Program-made: the position numbers and the translations under genes
Notes under the pieces: model-generated
The model's database searches: none
What the model saw: only the letters and a program-made list of their open reading frames with translations
What the model was told of the DNA's origin: nothing
Assembly (NCBI GenBank): GCA_046154525.1
Contig: JBJXDS010000292.1
Location: 1 to 6,296 of the forward strand
Origin: JABWCE01 sp046154525
Lineage (GTDB): Bacteria > Bacteroidota > Bacteroidia > NS11-12g > UBA9320
Length of the DNA: 6,296 bases
Direction: 5' to 3'
Shown: positions 1 to 6,233 of the stretch, in pieces
Layout of the letters: each line of letters starts with the position of its first letter
Position numbering within the stretch: position 1 is the stretch's first letter

Positions 1-2687
1 ATATATTTTTTGTCGGTACTCGAAAAAGTTTGGTCAATGGTGTGGAATGAAATTTTTGCTCTTTTAAATGCATTGGTAGAATCTGAGGCGGTTTCAGGAA
101 ATAAATCTTTTTGGCCCTGAGGTGTAGAGGCAAATTTCCAGTTGAGTACATATTTGAGGTCGAAAGGGGTTTCTGCCCCTTCAAAATCATCTAAAAAAGA
201 AGTTCCTTTTGTATTACCAATTGTTTTGGCATTATGGGGAAAAATTTTGGCTACTTCACCACTTATTATTACATTCGATTTTTCCTTGGTTTCAATAAAT
301 GGCAGCCTGTCTACCAATTTAGTAAGAAACCTGGAATCTTTGTTAAAGGTTCCATCTAATCCCACAATTGTATTCAGTATAGGTTCCTGTCCAATATCCA
401 CTTTAGGTGTCAATGGCCTTTCGGTCATATGCATTATAGTTCCTCCTAACAAAAGGTTTCGTGAATGGGTGTAGTCAAAACGCGAGCCAACTAAAGTTTT
501 TTGTTGCAGGGTAAATAAGGAGTTGCTTTCTGAAGACACTTTTATTACAGCTCCCGAATTAATAATCCCTTCATTTATTATCCTCACCTGCCCCAGATTG
601 TAGTCCACTGTAAAATCAACATTTTCGGTAAGAGCAGACCCATTGGCGGTAACCCTTACCGACCCCTGTGGTACGTTTATTGCGTTTAAAGAAATTACGT
701 TTGTAGTGCTACCCCTATAACTTCCCCTTAAAAAAAATTTATTGTGTGAAACGTCTTGCTCGGCCCACCATTTTGTGGAGTCATACAAGGCGTCATAGGC
801 ATAAAAATTGGCATCTTTACCCGATGGTGCATTGAATTTTGCCCTTAAAAAATTCCCAAACGGTTCCCTAACCGGAAAAATAATCCGGCCATTAAGCATA
901 TTTACAGTTACACCGTCAATAAGGTCATAAACCCCGTCGGGCTTGGCCTCGGTTTGTTTGTTCATTTTATCAAGGTTTAAAACCGTAATAAGTTGCTTTT
1001 CAAAAATTCGGGTTTCGGCTGGTGCTACTGGTAAGTAATTTAAATCGGCCGATTTATCATCAGCATATACTACGTTCAATGTGAAATCCTGGGACTGAAC
1101 ATTGTACGTATTAAGGGAATAAATATTTTTCATCATCAAATCCCACAATGGCCAGCGGGTATTGGTAATGGTAGATTTTATCATTTTTACAACTAGGTCG
1201 TTACCGCTTCCACCGGGTCCTGGAGGATTATCTCGCGATAATTGCCCCACCTGATATACTGCTCCATTGTAAGTATACTCATATGCAACTCCTAAAATTT
1301 CGTCATTATTCAATGCCTGATTAAGAGATATGTAACCTAACTGCCTGTTAATTGTAAATTCCTGTTCAGTAAGCTTACGGGCATTGGTTAATATGTTGTA
1401 ATCAATCCCCACCTTCATATCTAATGAAGGATATTTTGATTTAAAGGCATCAATAACTGAAGTAGTACTATTTAGGGCAGGATCAGAAATAATTTTACTC
1501 CATAAAATATTTGCTTCATTAAGTGTTTGAGGCGTTTGATTTCCAAAATCTTTTAAATTTGGATTATAAGGGGTGGCTTCGCCCAAATCCACAAAAGGAA
1601 CCAAGTTGCGATTATCATTAAATGATTTATTACGGTTGGTAACCCAAACCTCAATGTAATTAATAACTGCGCCTGACTGAATTATTGGTAGTAAGCTTAA
1701 CGCATCATCATATTGGTCTTTAAAAAACTGACCTAAAAAAAAATGTTTATTCGCTTCATAATTATTGGCCTGAATATCAAATTTTGTTATTTGTGCACCA
1801 CCACTTACTTCTGTTTCTGTAGTTTGCCCCCTTTGCTGGGTGGCTATGGTGGTAACCATTAGTTTACCAAATTGTGTTTGTAGTTTAATCCCGAATAAAC
1901 TTTGGCCTGCTGTAATTAGGCTTCCATTAAGGGGCAAACTAACATTACCCAATTCTATTTTTTTTAAAATATCATCTTCGCCACCTTCCCAGTTTAATTT
2001 TATTTGGTTTTCAAATTCAAAGGTGGCATCAGTATCATAATTGGTGTTTATTTTTAATTTATCCCCTATTTGCCCTGCCACACTTACTTGCATTTTAATT
2101 TTAAAATCAGGGGTGCCGGTTCGCTGCTGTCTTACAGGAATAGCAGGGTTTCTTACCACATTATAGCTGCCACCAAAAGTAGCCTCAGCCGAGCCAGAAG
2201 GTTTTATATCTATTAGCCCTGGTCCAAATAATCTGTCCACAGCTTCCGGAATTTTAAAGGTTTCAGGCACTGCACCCGAACTACGAACAAAATTGGTGGC
2301 TTTGCTTTTTGAACGAAAATAATCTTGTTCTTCCTGTTCGTTCAATTCTTTTAAATAATCCGAAAATGATTTTGATTTGGGTGGTGTAAGATTGCGGTTG
2401 CCTAATTTTTCACGTTCAATGTAAGAATTGGTTTCGGCATCGTATTCGGTGTTCTTTTTTAAAACATCCGGGTCTTTTAGATCAAAACGACTTTTTTTAA
2501 AATTATAATCGTAAGGTTTTTTGTCTTTTAAAGGATACTTAAGTTTTGAGGTGTCATTTTTAGTAGTATCGTCACCTACAGCCAATTTAACATCATGCCT
2601 CAAACCATCGTTGGTGCCCGAAGAAATAAATGAAATACCAAAGGCCGCCGAAGCGACCAATAACATGCGGGTAAACGTGGTTTTCAA
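1..2687 (-). CDS. sprA: SprA/Sov family T9SS outer-membrane translocon protein, N-terminal 895 codons (3' end off window)
   Basis: SprA is the very large outer-membrane beta-barrel that forms the export pore of the type IX secretion system; in gliding members it is also needed for motility. I read the frame codon by codon from 2687 to the window edge and found no stop. Family-like segments include GNVSLPLNGSL (about residues 247-257), QSLFGIK (about 262-268), NNYEANKHFFLGQFF, and DDFEGAE (about 833-839) followed by LNWKFASTPQGQ. Family members are usually about 2,300-2,500 residues, so roughly the first third is here. The start is probably TTG at 2687: it gives MKTTFTRMLLVASAAFGISF, a good signal peptide with K and R before the hydrophobic core. 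The in-frame ATG at 2666 would lose both charges, and an in-frame TAG lies at 2691-2693. It follows ruvA by 63 bases. Family identity is very secure; the start codon is inferred. Confidence 0.95.
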   Translation of the reverse strand, partial: MKTTFTRMLLVASAAFGISFISSGTNDGLRHDVKLAVGDDTTKNDTSKLKYPLKDKKPYDYNFKKSRFDLKDPDVLKKNTEYDAETNSYIEREKLGNRNLTPPKSKSFSDYLKELNEQEEQDYFRSKSKATNFVRSSGAVPETFKIPEAVDRLFGPGLIDIKPSGSAEATFGGSYNVVRNPAIPVRQQRTGTPDFKIKMQVSVAGQIGDKLKINTNYDTDATFEFENQIKLNWEGGEDDILKKIELGNVSLPLNGSLITAGQSLFGIKLQTQFGKLMVTTIATQQRGQTTETEVSGGAQITKFDIQANNYEANKHFFLGQFFKDQYDDALSLLPIIQSGAVINYIEVWVTNRNKSFNDNRNLVPFVDLGEATPYNPNLKDFGNQTPQTLNEANILWSKIISDPALNSTTSVIDAFKSKYPSLDMKVGIDYNILTNARKLTEQEFTINRQLGYISLNQALNNDEILGVAYEYTYNGAVYQVGQLSRDNPPGPGGSGNDLVVKMIKSTITNTRWPLWDLMMKNIYSLNTYNVQSQDFTLNVVYADDKSADLNYLPVAPAETRIFEKQLITVLNLDKMNKQTEAKPDGVYDLIDGVTVNMLNGRIIFPVREPFGNFLRAKFNAPSGKDANFYAYDALYDSTKWWAEQDVSHNKFFLRGSYRGSTTNVISLNAINVPQGSVRVTANGSALTENVDFTVDYNLGQVRIINEGIINSGAVIKVSSESNSLFTLQQKTLVGSRFDYTHSRNLLLGGTIMHMTERPLTPKVDIGQEPILNTIVGLDGTFNKDSRFLTKLVDRLPFIETKEKSNVIISGEVAKIFPHNAKTIGNTKGTSFLDDFEGAETPFDLKYVLNWKFASTPQGQKDLFPETASDSTNAFKRAKISFHTIDQTFSSTDKKY

Positions 2688-2737
2688 CTTCTAATTTTAA
2701 TTTTAGTAACGTATCCTTATAGTTTTCTTTTTTTTTG

Positions 2738-2745
2738 CAAAAATA
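2738..2745 (-). promoter_or_regulatory. Candidate -7 promoter element for sprA
   Basis: The minus strand reads TATTTTTG followed by CA, matching the Bacteroidota -7 consensus TAnnTTTG. It lies in the ruvA-sprA gap, 50 bases before the proposed TTG start, leaving an A-rich leader of roughly 40 bases. I see no TTG/TTTG at the usual -33 distance, so only half of the promoter is supported and read-through from ruvA remains possible. Confidence 0.5.
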
Positions 2746-2750
2746 TACAA

Positions 2751-3335
2751 TTAAAGGTATTTAAATGCATCTTTCACAAGGCTTTCCGTTGTTGCACTTT
2801 CGCCTTGCTCCTTACTCACCCTCATTAAAGCTTTTTCTGCTGTTGCTCTGGCATAACCCAAAGCTTGCATAGCTTGTAATGCCTCATCAAATGCACTGCT
2901 AACCATGCCAGGCGATGTTCCGCTTCCTCCACCTATCTTGCCCATTTTATCAAAAAGTTCTAAAATGATTCTTTGGGCAGCCTTGGGGCCAATTCCCTTA
3001 ACTGATTGTAATAACGGGGCATCCTTTCTTATTATTGCATTAATAAGTGAATCTTCATTTAAAGATGACAAAAGTATACGGGCCGTATTGGCACCTACAC
3101 CACTTACCGATATTAAATGCCTGAAAACTTCCCGCTCCTTTTCGGTAAAAAATCCAAAAAGAGAATGGCTGTCTTCCGAAATTACCTGGTGAACATGAAG
3201 CCTGCTATTACTTAGGACTTTTAGTTTTTCGAATGTGTAAACCGAAATATTAATGTGAAACCCCAAGCCATTACAATTAATAACTGCAAAAGCCGGGGTA
3301 AGTTTTTCTAATTTTCCTTCTATAAAATCATACAT
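2751..3335 (-). CDS. ruvA: Holliday junction branch migration protein RuvA
   Basis: RuvA binds four-way DNA junctions as a tetramer and loads the RuvB helicase, driving branch migration before RuvC cleavage during recombinational repair. The 194-residue product has the normal family length and all three domains. The OB-fold domain covers about residues 1-62 and carries the acidic pin residues E54 and D55 in VISEDSHSLFGF. Two helix-hairpin-helix motifs follow: VSGVGANTARILLS (about 77-90) and VKGIGPKAAQRIILEL (about 112-127). After a glycine-rich linker (135-143), the C-terminal RuvB-contacting domain starts near residue 148 and contains EALQAMQALGYA. The ATG is the first possible start, since an in-frame TGA lies at 3342-3344. 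It sits 78 bases after the membrane protein gene and 63 bases before sprA. RuvB and RuvC are not in the window. Confidence 0.97.
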   Translation of the reverse strand: MYDFIEGKLEKLTPAFAVINCNGLGFHINISVYTFEKLKVLSNSRLHVHQVISEDSHSLFGFFTEKEREVFRHLISVSGVGANTARILLSSLNEDSLINAIIRKDAPLLQSVKGIGPKAAQRIILELFDKMGKIGGGSGTSPGMVSSAFDEALQAMQALGYARATAEKALMRVSKEQGESATTESLVKDAFKYL

Positions 3336-3413
3336 CGTTTTTCAAAACAAATGCAAGTTTAATATAATCTTGCTTATAGATACTACAAAGATTAATCTAT
3401 TGAAGATTTTGAC

Positions 3414-3833
3414 CTAAAATCCATAAACCTGATAATCCCTTCTGTTTAATCCGGCTTTTCCTCCAAGCCACACCATGGGGATAAAAGTAACAGAACCTGC
3501 AATTATCATCCATAGCGGATGGGGAATAGTTAAAAAATTAACAAACCCGAATGCCGTTAATAATATAGCTATAGTAATAACAGGTAGTTGAGGTTTGGGA
3601 GTCCTTATTTTTACACTCACAAATCCTGCAATAAAAGACGCAAGGGCATAACTTACAAGTACCAAAATAAAATTGACCAAAGGAATACTGTCCATATTTT
3701 CGGCAATTGAATTCATATCCTGCATATCTAAACCGGATGGCAACGGAAATAAATAAATGCTTAAGTACTCAAAAAGTGAAATACAGACTAATCCTGTTAG
3801 CAAGCCAATAATTGTACAAAGAAAATATTTCAT
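3414..3833 (-). CDS. Small four-helix integral membrane protein of unknown function
   Basis: The 139-residue product looks like an inner-membrane protein with four hydrophobic segments at about residues 3-28, 50-74, 83-103 and 106-125. Between helices 1 and 2 is a polar loop beginning with PLPSGLD (about 30-36) and containing several acidic residues. Helix 2 carries small residues in a SYALASFIAGF pattern. The short tail ends in GLNRRDYQVYGF. From memory, small Bacteroidota membrane proteins with a similar proline-glycine-aspartate loop and glycine/alanine-rich second helix exist, but I know of no assigned role and give none. No catalytic or metal-binding motif is visible. The start is well defined, with an in-frame TGA at 3840-3842. 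It begins 43 bases after the hydrolase gene and appears to have its own promoter inside the end of that gene. Confidence 0.85.
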   Translation of the reverse strand: MKYFLCTIIGLLTGLVCISLFEYLSIYLFPLPSGLDMQDMNSIAENMDSIPLVNFILVLVSYALASFIAGFVSVKIRTPKPQLPVITIAILLTAFGFVNFLTIPHPLWMIIAGSVTFIPMVWLGGKAGLNRRDYQVYGF

Positions 3834-3858
3834 AGGAACTCATTATTTATTACTATCA

Positions 3859-3889
3859 CAAACTTAGAGTTTTGCTTTAATATGACAAA
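3859..3889 (-). promoter_or_regulatory. Bacteroidota-type promoter for the membrane protein gene
   Basis: On the minus strand TTTG (3886-3889) is followed, after exactly 19 bases, by TAAGTTTG (3859-3866). This fits the Bacteroidota pattern of TTTG at -33 and TAnnTTTG at -7. The upstream half overlaps the last codons of the metallo-hydrolase gene, and the downstream end lies 25 bases before the membrane protein ATG. It is the most complete promoter match I found in the window and could also serve ruvA. It is a sequence match only. Confidence 0.55.
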
Positions 3890-4527
3890 CCTGCCTTTAC
3901 AAATGGGTTGTGAATCTTTTCAACACCAATGGTTGTTTCATCTCCGTGACCGGGATAAACAATGTAATCGTCAGGCAAGGTATAAAGTTTGGTTCGTATA
4001 GAATTAGCAAGGGTTTCAAAGTCGCCACCGGGCAAATCAGTTCTCCCAATACTTCCCTGAAAAAGCACATCACCGCCTATTACACTTTTACTTTTGGTGT
4101 TGATAAAACAAATACTGCCCGGTGAATGGCCAGGTGTAAAAGCAATATTCAAAATGGTAGTACCAAATGAAACTGTTTGCCCTTCGGTTAAGAAAACACC
4201 CGGCTGAGGAGAAGGATTGTAAGGAATTCCATATTTTAAAGCCACACCTATACCTGCTGATAGGACTTGTAAATCTTCATTATGAATTTGTAATTCAAGT
4301 TTATAGGTATCAGCCACAAAAGCATTCCCTAAGATATGATCAATATGGCAATGGGTGTTTAAAAAAAGGAGAGGTTTTAAACCTTGCGAAACAATAAAAT
4401 TTTTAAAAGTATTTTCTTCCTCTCGGTTGCAACAGCCCGGATCAATAATGGCACATTCCTTCGTTTCATCATACAATACGTATGTGTTTTCAGAAAAATA
4501 GTTGAATGTGAATTTTTGGATTTGCAT
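3877..4527 (-). CDS. Glyoxalase II-like metallo-beta-lactamase-fold hydrolase
   Basis: This 216-residue, probably cytoplasmic enzyme belongs to the metallo-beta-lactamase superfamily, in the short hydroxyacylglutathione hydrolase-like (YcbL-type) group that hydrolyses thioesters at a two-metal centre. The metal ligands are all visible: THCHIDH with H59, H61, D63 and H64, H134 in FTPGHSPGS, D153 in GGDVLF, and H194 in YPGHGDETT. The segment LFQGSIGRTDLPGG (about 155-168) is typical of this group. The long C-terminal substrate-binding domain of classical GloB is absent. Bacteroidota often lack glutathione, so the thiol carrier is uncertain and I give no gene symbol. The ATG is the first start after an in-frame TAA at 4534-4536. 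The gene ends 43 bases before the membrane protein gene. No good promoter match was seen in the 162-base gap upstream. Confidence 0.9.
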   Translation of the reverse strand: MQIQKFTFNYFSENTYVLYDETKECAIIDPGCCNREEENTFKNFIVSQGLKPLLFLNTHCHIDHILGNAFVADTYKLELQIHNEDLQVLSAGIGVALKYGIPYNPSPQPGVFLTEGQTVSFGTTILNIAFTPGHSPGSICFINTKSKSVIGGDVLFQGSIGRTDLPGGDFETLANSIRTKLYTLPDDYIVYPGHGDETTIGVEKIHNPFVKAGLSY

Positions 4528-4552
4528 TGTAAATTATTGGTTATTCTGAAAT

Positions 4553-4580
4553 CATCCCCCTGCCCCCTTCAAAGGGGGAC
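4553..4580 (-). repeat. Palindromic intergenic repeat, element A (REP-like)
   Basis: A perfect inverted repeat pairs CCCCCTT (4563-4569) with AAGGGGG (4572-4578) across a two-base centre. Read on the minus strand, the hairpin is followed by CA and a third G-run ending in GGGGGAT, so the left arm could pair with either G-run. The unit resembles short G/C-rich palindromes I recall as scattered between genes in many Bacteroidota genomes. There is no T-run after the hairpin on either strand, so it does not look like a standard intrinsic terminator. Confidence 0.65.
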
Positions 4581-4595
4581 GGCTGACGCAAGAAT

Positions 4596-4630
4596 ATTGA
4601 ACATTGAAAATTGAACGTTGATTATTGTAC
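4596..4630 (+). repeat. Heptamer tandem repeat, five units of ATTGAAC type
   Basis: Five consecutive 7-base units run without gaps: ATTGAAC, ATTGAAA, ATTGAAC, GTTGATT, ATTGTAC, with decay towards the right end before a T-run. The array lies between the two palindromic elements A and B in the lpd-hydrolase gap. Strand is nominal. Seven is not a multiple of three and neither neighbouring gene extends into the array, so it is not coding. A similar array lies upstream of lpd. Confidence 0.6.
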
Positions 4631-4648
4631 ATTTTTTTATCGAAAGAA

Positions 4649-4689
4649 CACTCCACTCTCCTCCTCAAGAGAGGGGCCGGGAGTGAGGT
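4649..4689 (+). repeat. Palindromic intergenic repeat, element B (REP-like), next to the lpd stop codon
   Basis: An imperfect hairpin has outer arms CACTCC (4649-4654) and GGAGTG (4680-4685), and inner arms CTCTC (4656-4660) and GAGAG (4669-4673). Read on the plus strand it ends in GGGCCGGGAGTGAGGTC, directly abutting the lpd stop codon. Its layout, a C-rich arm, a short loop, a G-rich arm, then a second G-rich run, matches element A in the opposite orientation. As RNA behind lpd it could form a 3' stem that slows decay or transcription, but no U-run follows at once. Confidence 0.6.
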
Positions 4690-6075
4690 CTACAAATGTA
4701 TAACCTCCCCATAAGCCGCTGCAGCCGCTTCCATTATGGCTTCACTCATAGTTGGGTGCGGGTGAACAGATTTTATAATTTCATGGCCTGTTGTTTCTAA
4801 TTTACGGGCTACCACCGCTTCGGCTATCATTTCGGTAACGTTGGCCCCAACCATGTGGCAGCCCAACCATTCACCATATTTGGCATCAAATATCACTTTT
4901 ACAAATCCTTCTTTAGCACCTGCCGCACTGGCTTTGCCGGAGGCTGAAAATGGAAATTTGCCTATTTTTAATTCATACCCTTTTTCTTTAGCTTGTTTTT
5001 CGGTATAACCTACAGAAGCCACTTCAGGCCAGCAATAGGTACAGCCCGGGATATTATTATAATCCAATGGCTCGGGGTGGTGACCGGCAATTTTCTCTAC
5101 ACATATTATTCCTTCGGCACTGGCCACGTGGGCCAAAGCTTGACCGGGAACTATATCGCCAATGGCATAAATTCCTTCTACATTGGTTTGGTAATATTCA
5201 TTAACCAATACTTTTCCTTTATCAGTTTTTATGCCAAGGGTTTCTAATCCTAAATTTTCCAAATTAGTTTGAACCCCTGCTGCCGAAAGCACAATATCAC
5301 ACTCACGGGTTTCTTCGCCTTTGGGGGTTTTTATTTTTACCACACAGCCTGTTCCACTTGTATCCACCGACTCAACAGATGAAGCAGTTAGAACTTCCAT
5401 GCCTTTGGTTTTAAATATTTTTTCCATGGCTTTGCTCACATCTTCATCTTCCACAGGAAGTATATTTGGCATAAATTCTACCATTGTTACTTTGGTTCCC
5501 ATGGCATTATAAAAATACGCAAACTCACTGCCTATAGCTCCTGAGCCTATTACTATCATGGTTTTTGGCATTTCGGGCAATACCATAGCTTCGCGGTAGC
5601 CAATCACTTTTTTACCATCAATTTTTATATTGGGCAATTCGCGGCTGCTGGCTCCGGTGGCTAATATTATATGTTTGGCTTCGTGGGTTTCTTTGGCTCC
5701 GTTATTATCCACTTCTACTTTTCCTTTGGCCACCAATTTTCCAAAACCAGCTATCACCGTAATTTTATTTTTCTTCATCAAAAACTGAACCCCTTTGCTC
5801 ATTCCACCAGCTACGGTTCGGCTTCGGCTAACTACCGCTCCAAAATCCACATTGGCTTCACCCACTGTAATTCCGTAATCTTTGGCATGATTGATATATT
5901 CAAAAACCTGGGCCGATTTTAATAAAGCTTTGGTAGGGATACAACCCCAGTTGAGGCAAATACCACCTATTTCTGCCCGTTCAATTACCGCTACACTAAG
6001 CCCCAATTGCGAAGCACGAATGGCTGCTACATAGCCCCCCGGGCCGCTGCCTATTACTATTAAATCAAATGTCAT
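4690..6075 (-). CDS. lpd: Dihydrolipoyl dehydrogenase (E3)
   Basis: This flavoprotein reoxidises dihydrolipoyl groups with NAD+ and is the shared E3 subunit of the pyruvate, 2-oxoglutarate and branched-chain 2-oxoacid dehydrogenase complexes and the glycine cleavage system. The 461-residue product is full length. The FAD-binding motif GSGPGG is at residues 9-14, and the redox disulfide is C40/C45 in GGICLNWGCIPTK. The NAD-binding GSGAIG is at 177-182, and the second FAD motif is YAIGD (D307). The dimerisation domain carries the catalytic His-Glu pair H440/E445 in HPHPTMSE, all as expected for an active enzyme. The ATG follows an in-frame TAA at 6079-6081 and lies 18 bases from a promoter-like TATCTTTGCA. 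No E1 or E2 gene is adjacent, so it looks like a stand-alone lpd that could serve several complexes; which ones cannot be told here. Confidence 0.97.
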   Translation of the reverse strand: MTFDLIVIGSGPGGYVAAIRASQLGLSVAVIERAEIGGICLNWGCIPTKALLKSAQVFEYINHAKDYGITVGEANVDFGAVVSRSRTVAGGMSKGVQFLMKKNKITVIAGFGKLVAKGKVEVDNNGAKETHEAKHIILATGASSRELPNIKIDGKKVIGYREAMVLPEMPKTMIVIGSGAIGSEFAYFYNAMGTKVTMVEFMPNILPVEDEDVSKAMEKIFKTKGMEVLTASSVESVDTSGTGCVVKIKTPKGEETRECDIVLSAAGVQTNLENLGLETLGIKTDKGKVLVNEYYQTNVEGIYAIGDIVPGQALAHVASAEGIICVEKIAGHHPEPLDYNNIPGCTYCWPEVASVGYTEKQAKEKGYELKIGKFPFSASGKASAAGAKEGFVKVIFDAKYGEWLGCHMVGANVTEMIAEAVVARKLETTGHEIIKSVHPHPTMSEAIMEAAAAAYGEVIHL

Positions 6076-6094
6076 TTTTTAAAAATTTGAGGTG

Positions 6095-6102
6095 CAAAGA
6101 TA
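6095..6102 (-). promoter_or_regulatory. Candidate -7 promoter element for lpd
   Basis: The minus strand reads TATCTTTG followed by CA, an exact match to the Bacteroidota -7 consensus TAnnTTTG. It ends 19 bases before the lpd ATG, so the mRNA leader would be very short. No clear TTTG is present at the -33 position, where the sequence instead runs into the 7-base repeat array. Confidence 0.6.
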
Positions 6103-6126
6103 AACCGATTTACGATTTTTGGGAAA

Positions 6127-6154
6127 TTAGAAAGTTGAAATTTGAAATTGGGAA
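6127..6154 (+). repeat. Heptamer periodic repeat upstream of lpd
   Basis: Four 7-base units run without gaps: TTAGAAA, GTTGAAA, TTTGAAA, TTGGGAA. The middle two match NTTGAAA and the outer ones are degenerate. In the same register the 4596-4630 array reads ATTGAAC, ATTGAAA, ATTGAAC, so the two arrays share unit length and core. It begins about 25 bases upstream of the lpd -7 element. Strand is nominal. Confidence 0.45.
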
Positions 6155-6171
6155 ATCCTTGCGGGTCTGCG

Positions 6172-6212
6172 TGACAATCCTCCGTGGTTTGTCATGCCGA
6201 GGAACGAGGCAT
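6172..6212 (-). repeat. Tandem pair of small inverted repeats, likely dispersed intergenic element
   Basis: Two inverted repeats sit end to end: TGACAA (6172-6177) with TTGTCA (6189-6194), then ATGCC (6194-6198) with GGCAT (6208-6212), sharing base 6194. The segment around GTCATGCCGAGGAACGAGGC looks like a short sequence I recall recurring between genes in many Bacteroidota genomes. It lies between the end of an upstream partial gene and the lpd promoter. No T-run follows, so a classical terminator is not supported. Confidence 0.5.
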
Positions 6213-6233
6213 CTTATTTCAGAAATTAAAAAT

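Noticed and set aside
142..474. Plus-strand open frame of 110 codons
   Set aside because: It lies entirely inside the continuous minus-strand sprA frame, which has clear family motifs. It has no recognisable domain of its own and is best read as an antisense shadow.
1735..1743. Run of nine A (nine T on the coding strand) inside sprA as a phase-variation switch
   Set aside because: The frame reads correctly through it, encoding HFFLGQ in a conserved segment. Similar 7-8 base runs occur elsewhere in this AT-rich gene, so nothing marks it as a selected switch.
2905..3192. Plus-strand open frame of 95 codons antisense to ruvA
   Set aside because: Its proline-rich, low-complexity product mirrors the conserved helix-hairpin-helix coding region of ruvA. 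Nothing supports it as a gene.
3384..3400. AATCTTTG on the minus strand upstream of ruvA as a promoter
   Set aside because: It has one mismatch to TAnnTTTG and no TTTG at the -33 distance, too weak to list as a feature.
4384..4614. Plus-strand open frame crossing the hydrolase start and element A
   Set aside because: It is half antisense to the hydrolase and half palindromic and repeat sequence, with no domain or start signal.
4553..4689. Elements A and B as intrinsic terminators
   Set aside because: The stems are plausible, but neither is directly followed by a T-run on the strand being transcribed, so a repeat element explains them better.
4528..4689. CRISPR array or attachment site
   Set aside because: The heptamers are far too short and have no spacers, and there are no cas, integrase or tRNA genes in the window.
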